Assembly: GCA_036365145.1 (NCBI GenBank)
Contig: JAEOAD010000603.1
Coordinates: 1,426,001 to 1,490,000, forward strand
DNA: 64,000 nt
Direction of reading: 5' to 3'
Source of the DNA: Orientallactaga sibirica
Taxonomy: Eukaryota > Chordata > Mammalia > Rodentia > Dipodidae
Shown here: piece by piece, positions 45,941 through 58,365 of the stretch
Layout of the letters: each line of letters opens with the position of its first letter
Numbering within the stretch: the first letter of the stretch is position 1
Position numbers and translations under genes: made by a program
Notes under the pieces: generated by a model
What the model was told of the DNA's origin: nothing
The model's input: only the letters and a program-made list of their open reading frames with translations
The model's database searches: none

Positions 45941-47835
45941 ACAACAATCTAAAGCAATAGCTCAAACAAATAAAAACAATAAGTGATCAGAATGATAAGT
46001 TTGACGGGGACTGAATTTTTAAGTAATAGCAAACCTAGAGTTTACAAATACAATTAAAAATAGGCAAGACAGAGCATCAACAGAAATCATTAAGAAGGGG
46101 AAATAATCTATGAATTTGAAAGCAGATTGTTTAAGAACATATACTCAGAGGAGAAAACAGAAAGAATAAAGCATTATTAAATTCACAGGACAATAAAAAT
46201 GTTCAAATCCTAAGAAGAAAGAGACTATAGCTTACTTAAAGAAATATTGGGAGAAATCCAGTTTTCTTTGAGACCACTATAAATAATGAATCAAGGATGA
46301 AATCTCCAAATAAGTTTTAATACATTATATATAGCTCAAGGCATATTATAATAAAATATATAAAGACAAAGAGAGGATCAAACAAAAGCATGAAGAGAAG
46401 TAAATATTACAATGGTATTCTAATAAGGCAAGAAACACACTTCTCAAAAGCCTGACAGAGCAGGAGTCAGGAGGATGAGATAGATACTCAGTGTTCTGAA
46501 GAATAAAAACATTGTTGACCAGGACTACTGCACCCAGTAAAACTGCCCTTGGGAATGAAGAAACATCAAGACTTTTGCTCACACACACACAAACAGAGGA
46601 AATCCATTATTTCCAGACCTGTCTTACAAGAAACAGTAATAGTTCTTTGATCTGAACAAAAGGCTAATAATGAATAATGTGGAAAACCTGAAGATGTCAA
46701 ACTCACTGGAAAAAGTAATCAACTAGACAAATTCAGAACACAATGATGATGGTGTACAAATCACTTATATTTCTAGTAGAAAGCATAAAAGAAAAAACTA
46801 ATAAAATAGCTGCAAAATTTTGTTAAGGGATATTGAATATAGTAAAGTATACATAAATTGTACTATTAAACATTCAAATGTAGGAGAGGGTACTTTTTGT
46901 AGCAATAGATTACTTTGTGAAAAGCTGTCAGCATTTTAAACTAACATATTTCTATTTTAAGCCTCACAGGAAATATAAATCCAAAGTTTTGAACACAAAA
47001 TATGAGAGTCTAAGAATAAAACACAGCACTAGAGAAAATCTCTTAGTGACAAGAAAGATAAGAACAAGGGAGAAAAATACTCTACAAAACAACTAGGAAA
47101 GGATGAAGATAAAGGCTGGATCTTTTGCATTTAATAATACTATGCATGTAAATATACTTCATCAGAACAGAGGTGATAAATAAATTACAATATAAGCTTA
47201 AATATAGAACAAAATCAAGAGTCACAAAATAAAGATTATTATTTAATGATTATAGGCTCTCTTGAGCAAGAAGATGAACATATACATATAATAGAATGTC
47301 TAATTGTTATGCAAATATCAATAAACCTATAGGGAAAGATTAAAATATCACAGATTTGCATGACATAACTTCAACAGAGCATTATCAGCAGTAGACAGAT
47401 CAACCAGAATAATAATTCATAAGGGAAATTTGAATGTATCCATACTTTAGATAAAATGGACCTAATAGATATAGAAAGAACATACCAGCCAATAATTGTA
47501 GAATACATTTTCTTCTCACTTTCACATGTAACCTTCTCCAGAGTAGAACACATATTAGAAGATAAAACAAAGTTTTATCAAATTTAGATTTGTGAACATA
47601 CTCAGGCAACAATATAACATTAGATACCAGTAACAGTAGAAAATTCAGATTCTTCCTCCTTAATAATAATTGTATTTATGAAAAATATTTTAAATGTCCT
47701 AGGACAAATAAAAATGGAAATACAAAATGTCAAAACGTATGGGTTACAACAAAAGCAGGACTGAGAGATAAATTTATGCTAGTATATTCCAATATCAAAA
47801 GGAACAATGATCTCAAACCTAATATTGCAAAAAAA

Positions 47836-47955
47836 AAAATCTTGCCATGTAAGGTGGTGCAAGCCTTTAATCCCAGTGCTTGGGTGGAGAGGTAGGAAGA
47901 TTGCTGTTTGGGGCTAGCCTGGGTTAGTATGAGACCCTACTTTGAAAAAAATGTT
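47836..47955 (+). mobile_element. B1-type SINE, internally deleted
   Basis: 'aaggtggtgcaagcctttaa', 'tcccagtgcttgggtggaga', then a jump to 'gcctgggttagtatgagacc'. About 40 bp of the body is missing. Confidence 0.85.
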
Positions 47956-48095
47956 TTTAAAAATTACAAAAAAGAAATAACCAACCAAGACCAAAGTTGA
48001 TAGTAAGAAGTATGCAATAAAGATAATAAGAGAAGTTAATAATAGAGAATTGATTAAGCCATAGTAAGCATCAGCACAATTAATGATTTGATTTT

Positions 48096-48283
48096 TTGTT
48101 TGTTTTGTTTTGTTTGTTTGTTTGTGTTTTTTCAAAGTAGGGTCTCACTCTAGCCCAGGCTGACCTGGAATTCACTATGTAGTCTCAGAGTGGCCTCAAA
48201 CTCACAGCGAACTCACAGAGATCCTCCTACATCAGTCTCCTGAGTACTGGGATCAAACATGTCTGCAACCATGCCTGGCTTTC
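48096..48283 (-). mobile_element. B1-type SINE, antisense, with (TTTG)n tail
   Basis: A (TTTG)n/TTTTG run as antisense tail, 'tagggtctcactctagccca', 'ctgacctggaattcactatg', a small repeat of 'aactcacag', 'tgagtactgggatcaaac'. The ancient L1 resumes after it. Confidence 0.92.
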
Positions 48284-48800
48284 ACAATTGTTTTTATTTT
48301 ATTTTACTTTTTTAAAGAATGCAAGTGAAATGCAAGCCCGAGAGATAAGAATTAAGGAAGTAAAATCATATAGACAAATGGATGCTTGACAACTTATATA
48401 ACCAAAATACAAAGCACCAGGAAACTACTTTTTACAATTATGCAGCAACTAATTGGTTAGCCTAGAAGAAATGGACAGATTACTAGATATCAAGACTCAG
48501 TCATGAAGAAATAAGGAGATGAGTCAGTAATGAATAGTTAGCTATAAAAAAGGAAGGTCCAGGATCTATTGTCTCAAATTTGCTTATCATGGGGGGGGCA
48601 GTAATCAAATCCACAATGCAATATCACTTCATATCTATGTCTTACAAGCATGTCTACTATGGAAAGGAAAAAAATAGCAAATGGTGATGAGGATGTGTTA
48701 TAAAGGTAAGCCAAAATATTAAAAAATGACACAGCATTCTCAGTATTTGGTATATATCTGAATAACATGGAATACATATGTTGTCATAACAGTTCAAACA

Positions 48801-49281
48801 TGATGGTTAATCTCTAGTGTTATTATCAAGTGGATTTGACCTGAAAACAAGGGAGCAACATATCTCTAGGGCAGGCTTTCAAGGAAAGATTTACTGAGGG
48901 GGAGGACCTTCTTTCAGAGTCAGCAGCTCTTCTGGCAGTCTATTTATGAAGCAATCCCAGGAAGTACTACTGCTTTCACCTGACTGGCAAGTGCATCTAT
49001 TCTGTTACTACCAATGTTTGCTGACAATGGAACCCTGTTTCTTCAGCCTTTCAGTGTTGACTGAGGGCCAGTGGCTTTCCAAGAATTTTCCAGATCTTCA
49101 GTAAAAGACTGGGACCTCTGAGATATCCAGCCTCCTCAACTAAACAGCTAGTCATGGCAATGTGCAGAAACCCATTTTGGAACTTCCCAGTCTCTACTCT
49201 GCAAACAAATCCTATAAATTTCCTCTATAATATGCATTTATTTCATCAGTTATTTTCCCAAGAAGAATCCCAAGTAATGCA
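48801..49281 (+). mobile_element. LTR-like insertion within the ancient L1
   Basis: Opens TGATGGTTAATCTCTAGTGT and closes 'gaagaatcccaagtaatgca', the same terminal pattern as the solo LTR at 23.7-24.2 kb, but strongly diverged in between. L1 ORF2 coding order continues on both sides. No target duplication is readable. Confidence 0.5.
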
Positions 49282-49685
49282 CCAGCTATGAAACCAACCT
49301 AACAATCTATCAGTAAACACACAGATAAAGATAATGTGCCATATATACACAATGGAATACTATTAATCCATAAAAGAGAGAATCTTACTTAAGGCAACAC
49401 TCACAACCTAGATTTCTCCATGATTAAATGAATTCAGTCAGACAGAGAAAGACAAATACCACATAGTGTCATTTGTGTGAGATCTAAAAAAATGATTTTA
49501 TGGGAATAGAGTATAATATTCACTAACAGTAGTAAAGTCATTTGGGTGCAGGTGGGTTTGGAAGATGTTTGCCAATTGACAAAAAGTTTCATTTATATAG
49601 AAGAAATAAAATCAAGAGTGCCATTGCACAATATGCTAACGATAGTTAACAGCCTAATTATTTCTTTAAAATGCTATAAAAATGG

Positions 49686-49834
49686 CCGGGTGTGGTGGCG
49701 CACGCCTTTAATCCCAGCATTCGGGAGGCAAAGGTACGAGGATCGCCATGAGTTTGAGGCCACCCTGAGACTACATAGTGAATTCCAGGTCAGCCTGGGC
49801 TAGAGTGAGACCCTACCTTGAAAAACCAAAAATG

Positions 49835-49868
<34 letters not shown>
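49686..49868 (+). mobile_element. B1-type SINE, young-looking, 13-bp target duplication
   Basis: 'ccgggtgtggtggcgcacgc', 'cagcattcgggaggcaaagg', 'gaccctaccttgaaaaacc', then about 34 A. CpGs are still present. Target duplication 'gctataaaaatgg' / 'gctataagaatgg' at 49673-49685 and 49869-49881, within the L1 3' UTR. Confidence 0.95.
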
Positions 49869-49872
<4 letters not shown>

Positions 49873-50066
49873 TAAGAATGGAAGAGTTCTCAACACAATG
49901 ATAACTGTGAGATAATGAATGCTAGTTACATTTGGCCATTCCACAATGTATATGTACTTCAAAACAGTATGTTGTAGATAATTCTGTCCATTAATGAATA
50001 ATAAAATTTAAATAAAACATTTGGTAAGTGGTATGCTTTTGTGAAGAAGTTCAAAATTATTCATAG

Positions 50067-50205
50067 CTGGTCATGGTGCTACACTTGGGAGGCAGAGAGG
50101 TAGGAGGATGTCTGTGAGTTCTGGGCCAAGCTGAGATTACATAGTGAATTCAAGGTCAGCCTGGGCTAGAGAAAGACCATACATGGAAAAACAAAACAAA
50201 ATAAA
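50067..50205 (+). mobile_element. B1-type SINE, partly deleted
   Basis: 'agctggtcatggtgctacac' lacks the 'ctttaatcccag' block, then 'ttgggaggcagagaggtagg', 'gattacatagtgaattcaag', 'gggctagagaaagaccatac'. A-rich tail. Confidence 0.88.
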
Positions 50206-50296
50206 TCAGAAGCACAAATACTATTTAGAGTTTCACATATCTCTACATTCCCCAGAAAGAAAAGAACTTCTACTCTTTAATCCCCCCTGTATTTAA

Positions 50297-50514
50297 AAAA
50301 ATATTTCATGTTTATTTACTTTTTTAGAGAGAGAGAGGAAGAGAATGGGTGGTACTAGGGCCTCTAGCCATGGCAAACAAACTCCAGATGCATGTGCCCC
50401 ATGATGCCTTAGCCACCTTGTGCATCTGGCTTATGTGGGTTCTGGGGAATCGAACCTCAGTCCTTAGGTTTAGCAGGCAAGAACCTTAACAGCCAAATTA
50501 TCTCTTCAGTCCCC
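50297..50514 (-). mobile_element. B2-type SINE, antisense
   Basis: 'gaatgggtggtactagggcc', 'ggcaaacaaactccagatgc', 'cttgtgcatctggcttatgt', head 'aaattatctcttcagtcccc'. It carries an extra 'ccccatgatgccttagcca' segment. Flanks 'ccccctgtattt' / 'ccccctgttttg' look like a worn target duplication. Confidence 0.92.
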
Positions 50515-50529
50515 AACTCCCCCTGTTTT

Positions 50530-52880
50530 GAAGGAGTAATTTCTCTTCTATGAAAGTATGCTTTGGGGTTTCAGGTGTTGACAGTTTTGTGAAATGATAT
50601 TTTATTATTTGTGAAACTTTCTTCTGTTTTACATCCATGTTCTTTTATACTTTTTTTTTAAAAAGTATAAACATACTTAAACCTAAGTCTGGCTATTTGT
50701 TCCCTGTTTTATAAATATGTACCAGTCATTTGGCTCTCGATACAGTGAAATGACTCCTATCATCTTTATTATTCAGAATTACTGAGTGTTCAGAAGCATC
50801 ATCCACAGGGAATTTGTAAACTGGTTCAGCTATTCTATCATACAGCTATTATAAAATATAAGCATCTGAGAACTAGAAACATTGTGGAAAATGACCTCAT
50901 AGAATCAACTAATTCCAGGTCTTGTATTTTTCCAACTGTTAACAGATTGAAAATACCCTTTCCATACTGATGATCTAAAACCAAGGGCTATTTGCATACA
51001 GAAACTGATGAAGGGAAGAATAGCATTTATCTGTATAGAATAGAATCTTATATTTTATACGAGAGCGCCAGTTTTTAGAGGTATGCTGGAAAGAGTGCAA
51101 ATACCACATATGGAAAATGTCACATTAAAAGCTTTGCTCAGTGAAATGAACCATCCTCCCACAGAGAAATGAAGTCAGATCTGCAAAGTGATTTAGCTTA
51201 CATTAAAGTGCCCCCTTGAGGAAAAGAGTCTGACTACATGACTAAGTATCAGCCATGCCAAATGTGCTAAATTAATTATCCAAAGAAAATTTTTCCAATG
51301 GTCAGATGTTACCAACATTAATGAAGGTATAACTGTTTTGTAAGTCAAGGAATTATTTGCATACAAATTTTGCTGTTTACTGTCTGCCAGTGAGGAAGAA
51401 TTCTTCAAGAGCGACTACTTAGTCTAATAGAAGTACAGGTGTAAACCCTGTTAAACCTTGCTTTTAAAAAAGAAATATAATGAATATTTCATTATAAAAA
51501 CATGTGAAATTTAATAAATGATTTCTTTAAAAATATTAAAAATTTCTTATCATCTTGTATTTCAGAGTCATAGGTATTGCTTAGGGCCACAATTAGAGTT
51601 GAGAGATGCTGGTATGTTCTATTTTCATCATTTCACTGAGACCATCCCCGGATCCTCACATGTTTGGTCCAGTGGCAAAACCTGGGTGTTCTGTTGTGAC
51701 TAGGATGCAGCCTTCATATATGCAGATTCTATTGGATGCATCCTCTGTTGCCTCTTAAGATTCCCCAGGAAGCTAACTTACTGGAATTTCTGCCTCCCTA
51801 GTACCTTGTCAAAAGACAGGGACTTTTCTCTCGTTTGTGCCACTTCTTTGGGTTTATGGCTATGTCTTTTATGTTCTGCAAAAGTATTTTTCTACTTTTT
51901 TGTTTCTCAAGATGTTACATGAAAAATCCTTTTTTCCGAAGGAGGTACACATTTTAAAAGGTATATTAATTACAAAAAAATGCACATTCTTTTTTTTCTT
52001 TCACTTTTACTAACAGTCCTCCCTGTGGCAGTGAATGATATTAAACATCCCATTTTATGAGAAGCAAACATAGGGGAATGTTGCAAAGAAGATATACGTT
52101 ATTTTCTCAAAATATTATTCTCAATTTCAGAACAAAGATAACAGATTTGGAGCCTGGGAGCACTGTTAACTATGTAGCTGCAGCCATTTATAAATATCCT
52201 AATTTTGTCTTTCTGAATTTAAGTAAATTTTGTATCATTAGATGTTTGCCAGGATGAAGATTATGATATACCAATTCTATGCTTATTTGGATGAAGCACT
52301 TCACCAAGTTAATCCTAGACCATGAACAATTTATTCTCCTATTCTTAGTTTTAAACCTAGAGTAAATTAAAAATATACATTTACATATGTAGTTTTCTTT
52401 GAGATAGGAAGTGATGAAAATAGATAGTGTCTTAGGAGTGAAAAGAGTGGGAAAAATTTAAAATTAGGAGAGCTAGCAAGATCAAGCTTGCATGCTCTGT
52501 GTGAAAAGAATATATATTGCAATCAAGCAAGTCAGATGGAATATCAAGTTAAAAGTCTTAGCACCAGAACTGGAGAGAATATCATTTGAAAAGTTAAATT
52601 CAGCTTAAAGAGAATTTTGCTCCAAGGTAAGGTGACAACTTCTCCATGAAAGAATTAGAAAAGGCCTGAAGGATACTGAAGTGACTGTTTGAAAGTAACA
52701 ATACTTGGCTGAACTTCACATACATGTAGTAAATATACAGAATGCTTTTATAATGGTTAATGTGGCATTGAGAACAGAACAAGTAAGTGGAAATCAGAGT
52801 CTTATTAGGGGTGAAGAGTTTCAGCCTAATGTGGGGAAATCCTATTAACATTTTTGCAATACCTTGGGATCCAGTTAAGA
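50530..52880. other. No feature recognised (2.35 kb)
   Basis: Second-longest repeat-poor stretch. AT-rich with short frames only (up to 83 codons, no domain signature). No splice-bounded open frame is convincing. Confidence 0.45.
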
Positions 52881-52894
52881 CAGAAAATCCATTT

Positions 52895-53164
52895 AAAATT
52901 TTTTTATTATTATTTTATTTATTTTTGGAGAGAGACAGAGAGAAACAGATACAGAGGGAGAGGAAGACAGATAGAGAATGGGCGCGCCAGCAGTCTCTCA
53001 GCTGCTGTGAACGAAATCCAGATGTGTGTGCCCCCTTGTGGGCAAGTGCGGCATTGCACCCTTGCGTCACTTTGCATCTGGCTAAACGTGGGACCTGGAG
53101 ATTGGAACCAGCATTCTTAGGCTTAGCAGGCAGGCGCCTTAACCACTAAGCCATCTTTCCAGCC
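52895..53164 (-). mobile_element. B2-type SINE, long subtype, antisense, 14-bp target duplication
   Basis: Antisense AT-rich tail and GA-rich run, 'gaatgggcgcgccagcagtc', the extra block 'tgcggcattgcacccttgcg' with 'tcactttgcatctggc', head 'taagccatctttccagcc'. CpG-rich, so probably young. 'cagaaaatccattt' duplicated perfectly at 52881-52894 and 53165-53178. Confidence 0.96.
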
Positions 53165-53178
53165 CAGAAAATCCATTT

Positions 53179-53585
53179 TAGCAAGAAGTGCCATACTGTG
53201 GAAGAAAGTTTCTCTACTCTGGTCCCACTTTGATTTTTTTTCCAAATCTATAAACTTCTCCATAACATACCATATTATAGAGGATCATTTTATCTTCCAA
53301 TCAATCGCAATCACATCTCTAAAGTTTAGCATTGGTTCTTTGTCTAAAGTCCAATAATTTTTTAAAAAATCATACCAAGTTAATGATCTCATTTTCAACT
53401 TAATTTGACCATAAAAATTACTGATTTTGATTCTGCCCATTCATCAATTTCTTTTTCCTTCTCATCCAAATGACAACCATCAATATGTTGCAGGACAGTT
53501 ATTTTACAGATCCAATGATTGTCCTCCATTCCTGATTCCTTATGTTTGAACACTTAATAAGTGTTTGGCATTACATGGAAAATAT
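53179..53585. other. No feature recognised
   Basis: AT-rich, possibly very old L1 dust ('tcatccaaatgacaaccatc') but not assignable. Confidence 0.35.
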
Positions 53586-53795
53586 AGGGCTAGAGAGAGG
53601 GCTCAGTGGCTAAGGCACTTGCCTGCAAAGCCTAAGGACCCAAATTTGATTCCTCAGTGCCCACATAACTACAGATGTATAAGATGGTGCATGTGACTGG
53701 AGTTTGTTTGTAGTGGCTAGAAGCACTGGAGCACCCATTCTGTCTTTTTATCTGCTTCATTCTCTCTCTCTATCTCTCAAATAAATAATTAAAAA
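53586..53795 (+). mobile_element. B2-type SINE
   Basis: 'agggctagagagagggctca', 'gcacttgcctgcaaagccta', 'gtttgtttgtagtggctaga', TC run, AAAT tail. Diverged. Confidence 0.92.
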
Positions 53796-54172
53796 TTTAA
53801 AATATATAAAAGGAAAACTATAGGATGGAGCTAATTCAGGTTTGTGGTTGTCCTTAGTCACCTACTTATGTAAAAGATGAAAATGCCCAGTGGTCTCTCT
53901 GGCATATACCCTATAATTTGCCATTTATCTAATGCACCTCCTCTGCATAGCTCCTTTCCTGTTACAAAGATAACCTCCTGTGGAACAGAAATCAGTGGCT
54001 TAGGTTCCAAGACAATTTTACTACCTTCCTAACATAATTTAGTTGCACAAATGCCCAACAATGCAACAGAGATGATGTGTCTTGAAGTCATGTTAGGTGG
54101 TATTCTAATCCAAAATCCCAGAACTGAGGCCTAGCTGTTCTTAGGTCTTAATCAGTACATATAAAATATAGC

Positions 54173-54398
54173 AGGGCTGGAGAGATTGCTTAGTGGTTAA
54201 GGTACATGCCTGCAAAGCCTAAGGACTGCAGTTTGATTCTCCAGGTCTCACATAAGCCAGATGCACAAGGGGGCTCACATGTCTGGAGTTCGTTTGCAGT
54301 GACTAGAGGCCCTGGTTGGCCCATTCTCACTCTCCTTCTTTCTCTTTCCCTCTCTCTGTCTCAAATAAATAAACAAACAAACAAACAAACAAACACAG
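54173..54398 (+). mobile_element. B2-type SINE with (AAAC)n tail
   Basis: 'agggctggagagattgctta', 'gcctgcaaagcctaaggact', 'gtctggagttcgtttgcagt', TC-rich run, AAAT then about six AAAC units. Confidence 0.94.
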
Positions 54399-54799
54399 CA
54401 GACACTTGCAACACTGTGAGGATGTGGGAACACAAAAGCCTAAATGCTTCATTTTTCTAGGACTCAGAGGCTTGTAGAGAGTTCAAGGTTTCTCTGGGCT
54501 CTTTGCAAATACAGTTTCTCCCCATACCTGTAAATCTGTGAACAAGCTTAACAAGACTACATATGCTGATGCTGACTACCCTAATGACTGATCAACACAG
54601 CCAATTTTATTGTCTTGGTATTCCTTTTAAATTGAACACCACAATCACACTTTTGCTTCTCCAGTGGATAGTTCTTGGCCAGCAGCACTGGTCTGAAGTG
54701 AACATAGAACTTTTGTGGTTCCCCTGACCTTGTGCTGCATTAGGATCCTCTAGATATACTTGATGATCAGATGACTATCAAAAATTTAAAACTCAGCTT
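54399..54799. other. No feature recognised
   Basis: Unique-looking sequence of average GC between a B2 and an antisense L1. Confidence 0.35.
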
Positions 54800-55775
54800 T
54801 TTTAAAATTAATTTTTTATGTATTATTAACAGATTATACCTTTATATTCCTTCTCCCCTATTCCCATTTCCCTGGGGCCCTCCTGTGTGAGCTTATGGGA
54901 TTTACTATGGAGTCAATAAGGCCTCAGTCAGTCACAGTGGGATAATGGGGGACCATCAGGTATTCCCACACACTCTGGGGCTTTTACAGTCTTCCTGCTC
55001 CCTCTTTCCACAGTGTTCCCTGAGCCATGGCAGGCATGTTAGCAATCTGATCTAGTGTTGAGTTCTTTGTAGTCTCTAGATTTCTGCTTTAGTAGGTTAT
55101 GCTTGATCGCTCTGTCTGCCACCGTCACTGGAGCTGGTTATCACATTAGCAGTAAGAGCAGTGTTCATGGCACTGCTTCACTACAAGTTCTCCTGAGCCC
55201 TGGCAGATGTGGAAGAGCTAGCAAGGTTCCTGGTGGGTAGTTGGTTATCTTCTTGTCTTATTGATAGTTCTCGACTCTCCTCCATTTTTACTGCCATCTG
55301 TTAAGTAAAACAGATTTTCCAACCAAAAGTGAGGTCAGCTTGGGTTAAAGTTATTTGAGAGATTTTTGGTGTGCAAACCCACTCTTCTTTATTGGGTGGG
55401 GGCTGTCTCTCTGAAATATAGGTTTCCGGACTATGGGAATCTGACTTGGTTTCCAGTATCAGGTATGAGTTCTATCCCTCTGAGCATGCCTTATGTCCAA
55501 TCAGAGAACAATTGGTTACCTGTAGAGGCTTGTGCCACTATTGCACAAGTGTGTACTTATTGTCCTCTTGTCCAGCAGGGTGAATTTGTAGTCTGCATAG
55601 TCCCGTGCTTATTCATGCTAGTGGTGACCATTTCCTTCCAGCAGCTCCCATAGTGCTTGCCAGCACTATGGGGGAATAGCCAACAGGAAGCTAGTTTCCC
55701 TTTTGGTTCCAGCATGGTAATTCCATTTCCTGTGACCATGGTCTGTGGTATCTTCAGCAATGGTGTCATAACTTT
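54800..55775 (-). mobile_element. L1 3' UTR, antisense
   Basis: Antisense order 'ccctgagccatggcaggcat', 'ttctgctttagtaggtta', 'aaccaaaagtgaggtcagct', 'tatgtccaatcagagaacaa', 'tgtgccactattgcacaagt', 'cttcagcaatggtgtcataa' matches the antisense L1 ends at 11.2 and 38.9 kb. Open frames of 91-110 codons here are not genes. Confidence 0.8.
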
Positions 55776-56789
55776 TTTTAGTTTTTTAAATGTTTTTATG
55801 TCATTAACAACATATTTCATATGGATACATGATGTGTGTATTTTTATGAGATCAGTTTTAACTGCGACTTCAGACCAAAGCATATACATTCAGAAGTACA
55901 ATAAAGAATATTGCCCAACCATCATATCTTAATATTTTATTCCCAAATTGTGACAGTTAATAGGATCATTTATATATCTCTAGGGAGAGTAATAATGTGT
56001 GTGCAAATCAAATCTACTTTAATACCTTCCTCCTACATAGAAATAAAGAAGATAGCCCTCTTGATGGAAATTACAGAAAATGAATGTCCATTTGGTTATA
56101 CTTCAGTTTGAATTCCTAATATCAAATTAAACATGGCCAGGGTTAAAGAGTTTTAGGTGGTTGCTTCTTCATTAAGATTTAGCAGAACAAGATGTTTCTC
56201 CAGGATCCAATGCTTCCCTCCCCCCAAAGTCTATACTTGACTATAAAAAAGGGAACTTGTGGCTACTAAAACATTATCATCTAATAGAGCATTAATTAAA
56301 ATATTTTTTCTCATGTCCCCAAATATCTGACATTGTTTAAATTGCCATGAGGGAAGTTGAGGTGATTCTAGATATTTCCATTAAATATGCCTGATTAAAG
56401 CTGAAGGAAGAGCACATTATCACAACACTTTTCACTGTAGCATAAGTATGGGAAGATATGCATTCACATATCAGATTCATTCCAATAATCCATTCTGCTA
56501 CTAGTGATGCAGCAAAACTACAGCACATTCATCACAAATCTTCCCTTGAGTTATGCTTTCCCTGACAATCATTTCTGTGGCTTTTTGTCAGCAAATCTTG
56601 TTGATTTAAATCTTGTCCTTCAGTTTTGTTTTCTCTTTGTAAGTTTTTCTTTTCTATAAGCATACTCAAATGTATGTTGACCATATAACATACATTTGAG
56701 TTCAACTAAAATGGGGGTGGACACAGTTATGTCCCTTCTCTCTTTCTCAGTCAATTTGCTTTCTCTGACATTATTTTATTAGACATAGC
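55776..56789. other. No gene; contains a hairpin palindrome
   Basis: AT-rich unique-looking sequence with no repeat family recognised. The perfect hairpin at 56665-56700 is listed separately. Confidence 0.4.
56665..56700. repeat. Perfect 14-bp inverted repeat, 8-nt loop
   Basis: 'ctcaaatgtatgtt' and its exact complement 'aacatacatttgag' are separated by 'gaccatat'. As RNA or single-stranded DNA this would fold into a stable hairpin. Too short for a microRNA precursor and no flanking complementarity extends it. Confidence 0.9.
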
Positions 56790-57331
56790 TATAAAGGCAT
56801 TCAGTGGAAATGAAACCATAGCTGGAACTGGGAAGCAAGTGAGAATCCTATGGAGACCAAGATTTTGGACTCCATTGAGAAGTTTCCACTACAGTAATTG
56901 GCTAGAAGTAAGGCTACACCCATAAAAATATCTCTAAATTAATAATTCTTATATACTTTAACTTATCCTGATCTCACTATCTGTTGGAGAGTCTGTTTTT
57001 GCTTTCTCAGAAAGCAGCAAGATCTGAGGACAACCACCATCTATCAACAGGCCAAGGATTGCTGACTCCATGTCAGCTAGCAAACCTAACACAGCAGCTA
57101 GAGCCCAGATGAACTCACAAAAGAATTGGCTAGATAAGCATGAATACTGCTTCCATAGTGAGCCTGAAAAACTGAGCCAGAGTGATGGAGACAGACATTG
57201 AGGATACTCAAATTGCACCAAAGCAGAAATCCAGAAGAGCTGAGAGCTCAACAGGAAAGTAGACTTAAAGTATACCCACCAGAGCTCAGGGAATTTTGTG
57301 GAAGAGGGGGCAGAAAGAATGTAAGAGCCAC
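56790..57331 (+). mobile_element. L1 3' UTR, sense
   Basis: 'gcattcagtggaaatgaaac', 'ctggaactgggaagcaagtg', 'actatctgttggagagtctg', 'ccaaagcagaaatccagaag', 'gctcagggaattttgtggaa', 'gagggggcagaaagaatgta' parallel the sense L1 at 28.2-28.7 kb. A B2 SINE follows directly; the final part and tail are missing. Confidence 0.82.
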
Positions 57332-57535
57332 ATGGCAGGAGAGGTGGCTTAGTACTTAAGGCACTTGCTAGCAAAGCCAAAGGACCCACGTTCATTTCCC
57401 CAGTACTCACGTAAAACCACATACTCAAGATGGTGCATGCATCTGGAATTCATTAGTAGTGGCTGGAGACATCCATTCTTTGTCTGTCTCCCTCTCTTTC
57501 TCAAATAAGTAAATAAAAAGTAAAATATTTAAAAA
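57332..57535 (+). mobile_element. B2-type SINE
   Basis: 'ggcaggagaggtggcttagt', 'gcacttgctagcaaagccaa', 'tggtgcatgcatctggaatt', short TC run, 'caaataagtaaataaaaagt' tail. Inserted in or against the L1 3' UTR. Confidence 0.92.
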
Positions 57536-57583
57536 TTATGTTTTATAAAGTATTTTGTATGATAAACTTTTAATGCACTAAGG

Positions 57584-58293
57584 TGTATGCAGGATTTTGT
57601 GGTTTGGGAGGGGTCCCCCAATGATGAATCCCCAATTTTGGGTTGTTTCACCTTTAACAAATAATTGATAAAGAAGGACTCAAGAAGGATAAATTATGAA
57701 TTATTAAGTTTATTGAAGAGAAAATCACAAATTGTGGGGTTTATATAAGAAAGAAATCAGAAATTGTGGGGTTTAGGAAACATGCTCTTATGTGGAAACA
57801 GCATAGATTATAAGGTTCGTTTAAGAGAAATTGAGGTTTTTGGGGGGGGGAATAACTAGACCCACAAGCATGGTGACTTAAGAGAAACTGAGGCATTTGG
57901 AGAGAGATTAAAGTTGCTGGCATATGGGAAGTAGAATCTAGGAGCTTGTGTGGGGAACCTCTGGAAGAATCGGCACATGGTAGATTCAGAAACTAGGAAA
58001 ATCATGCATGTGTTCAAAGAGAGAAGTTACCCCAAACTGTAAAGCATAGACAAGCAGAAAAGCCATCCAAACCAAGAAACAGTTTTATGCCCTTACCCCC
58101 CATTGGGGAAGCCAGACCTACTCACATGTATCCTTGTATTCCAAACAAAGAGAGGTAGTCAGTCCAAATAGAGAAACAAAGCAGAGCTGAGCTGAGCAGA
58201 ACGGTGGAGTAGAGTCAGAAACTGGAAGAGGACAGGAACCTTTACAGGCAAGAGGAAGACCCGATTGGTTGATAGATTGAGGGCCAGAATCAA

Positions 58294-58365
<72 letters not shown>

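Larger units (their letters stand above)
45600..50020 (+). mobile_element. Ancient L1, near full length, heavily interrupted
   Basis: A mammal-wide type L1 in sense order. ORF1 remains ('aaggcatattataataaaat', 'aaagacaaagagaggatc', 'agacctgtcttacaagaaac') are followed by the ORF1-ORF2 spacer ('tagacaaattcagaacacaa', 'gatggtgtacaaatcactta'). Next come the ORF2 endonuclease-to-RT region ('acctaatagatatagaaaga', 'cttctccagagtagaacaca', 'ggttagcctagaagaaatgg') and ORF2 C-terminus ('atacacaatggaatactatt', 'cagtcagacagagaaagaca'). A 3' UTR ('attccacaatgtatatgtac', 'aacagtatgttgtagata') ends in AATAAA-rich sequence. Riddled with stops and deletions (much of the RT is gone) and carrying one B2, three B1 and one LTR. 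Confidence 0.8.

Noticed and set aside
56958..57428. 156-codon minus-strand open frame
   Set aside because: Antisense to a sense L1 3' UTR and running into a B2 SINE.
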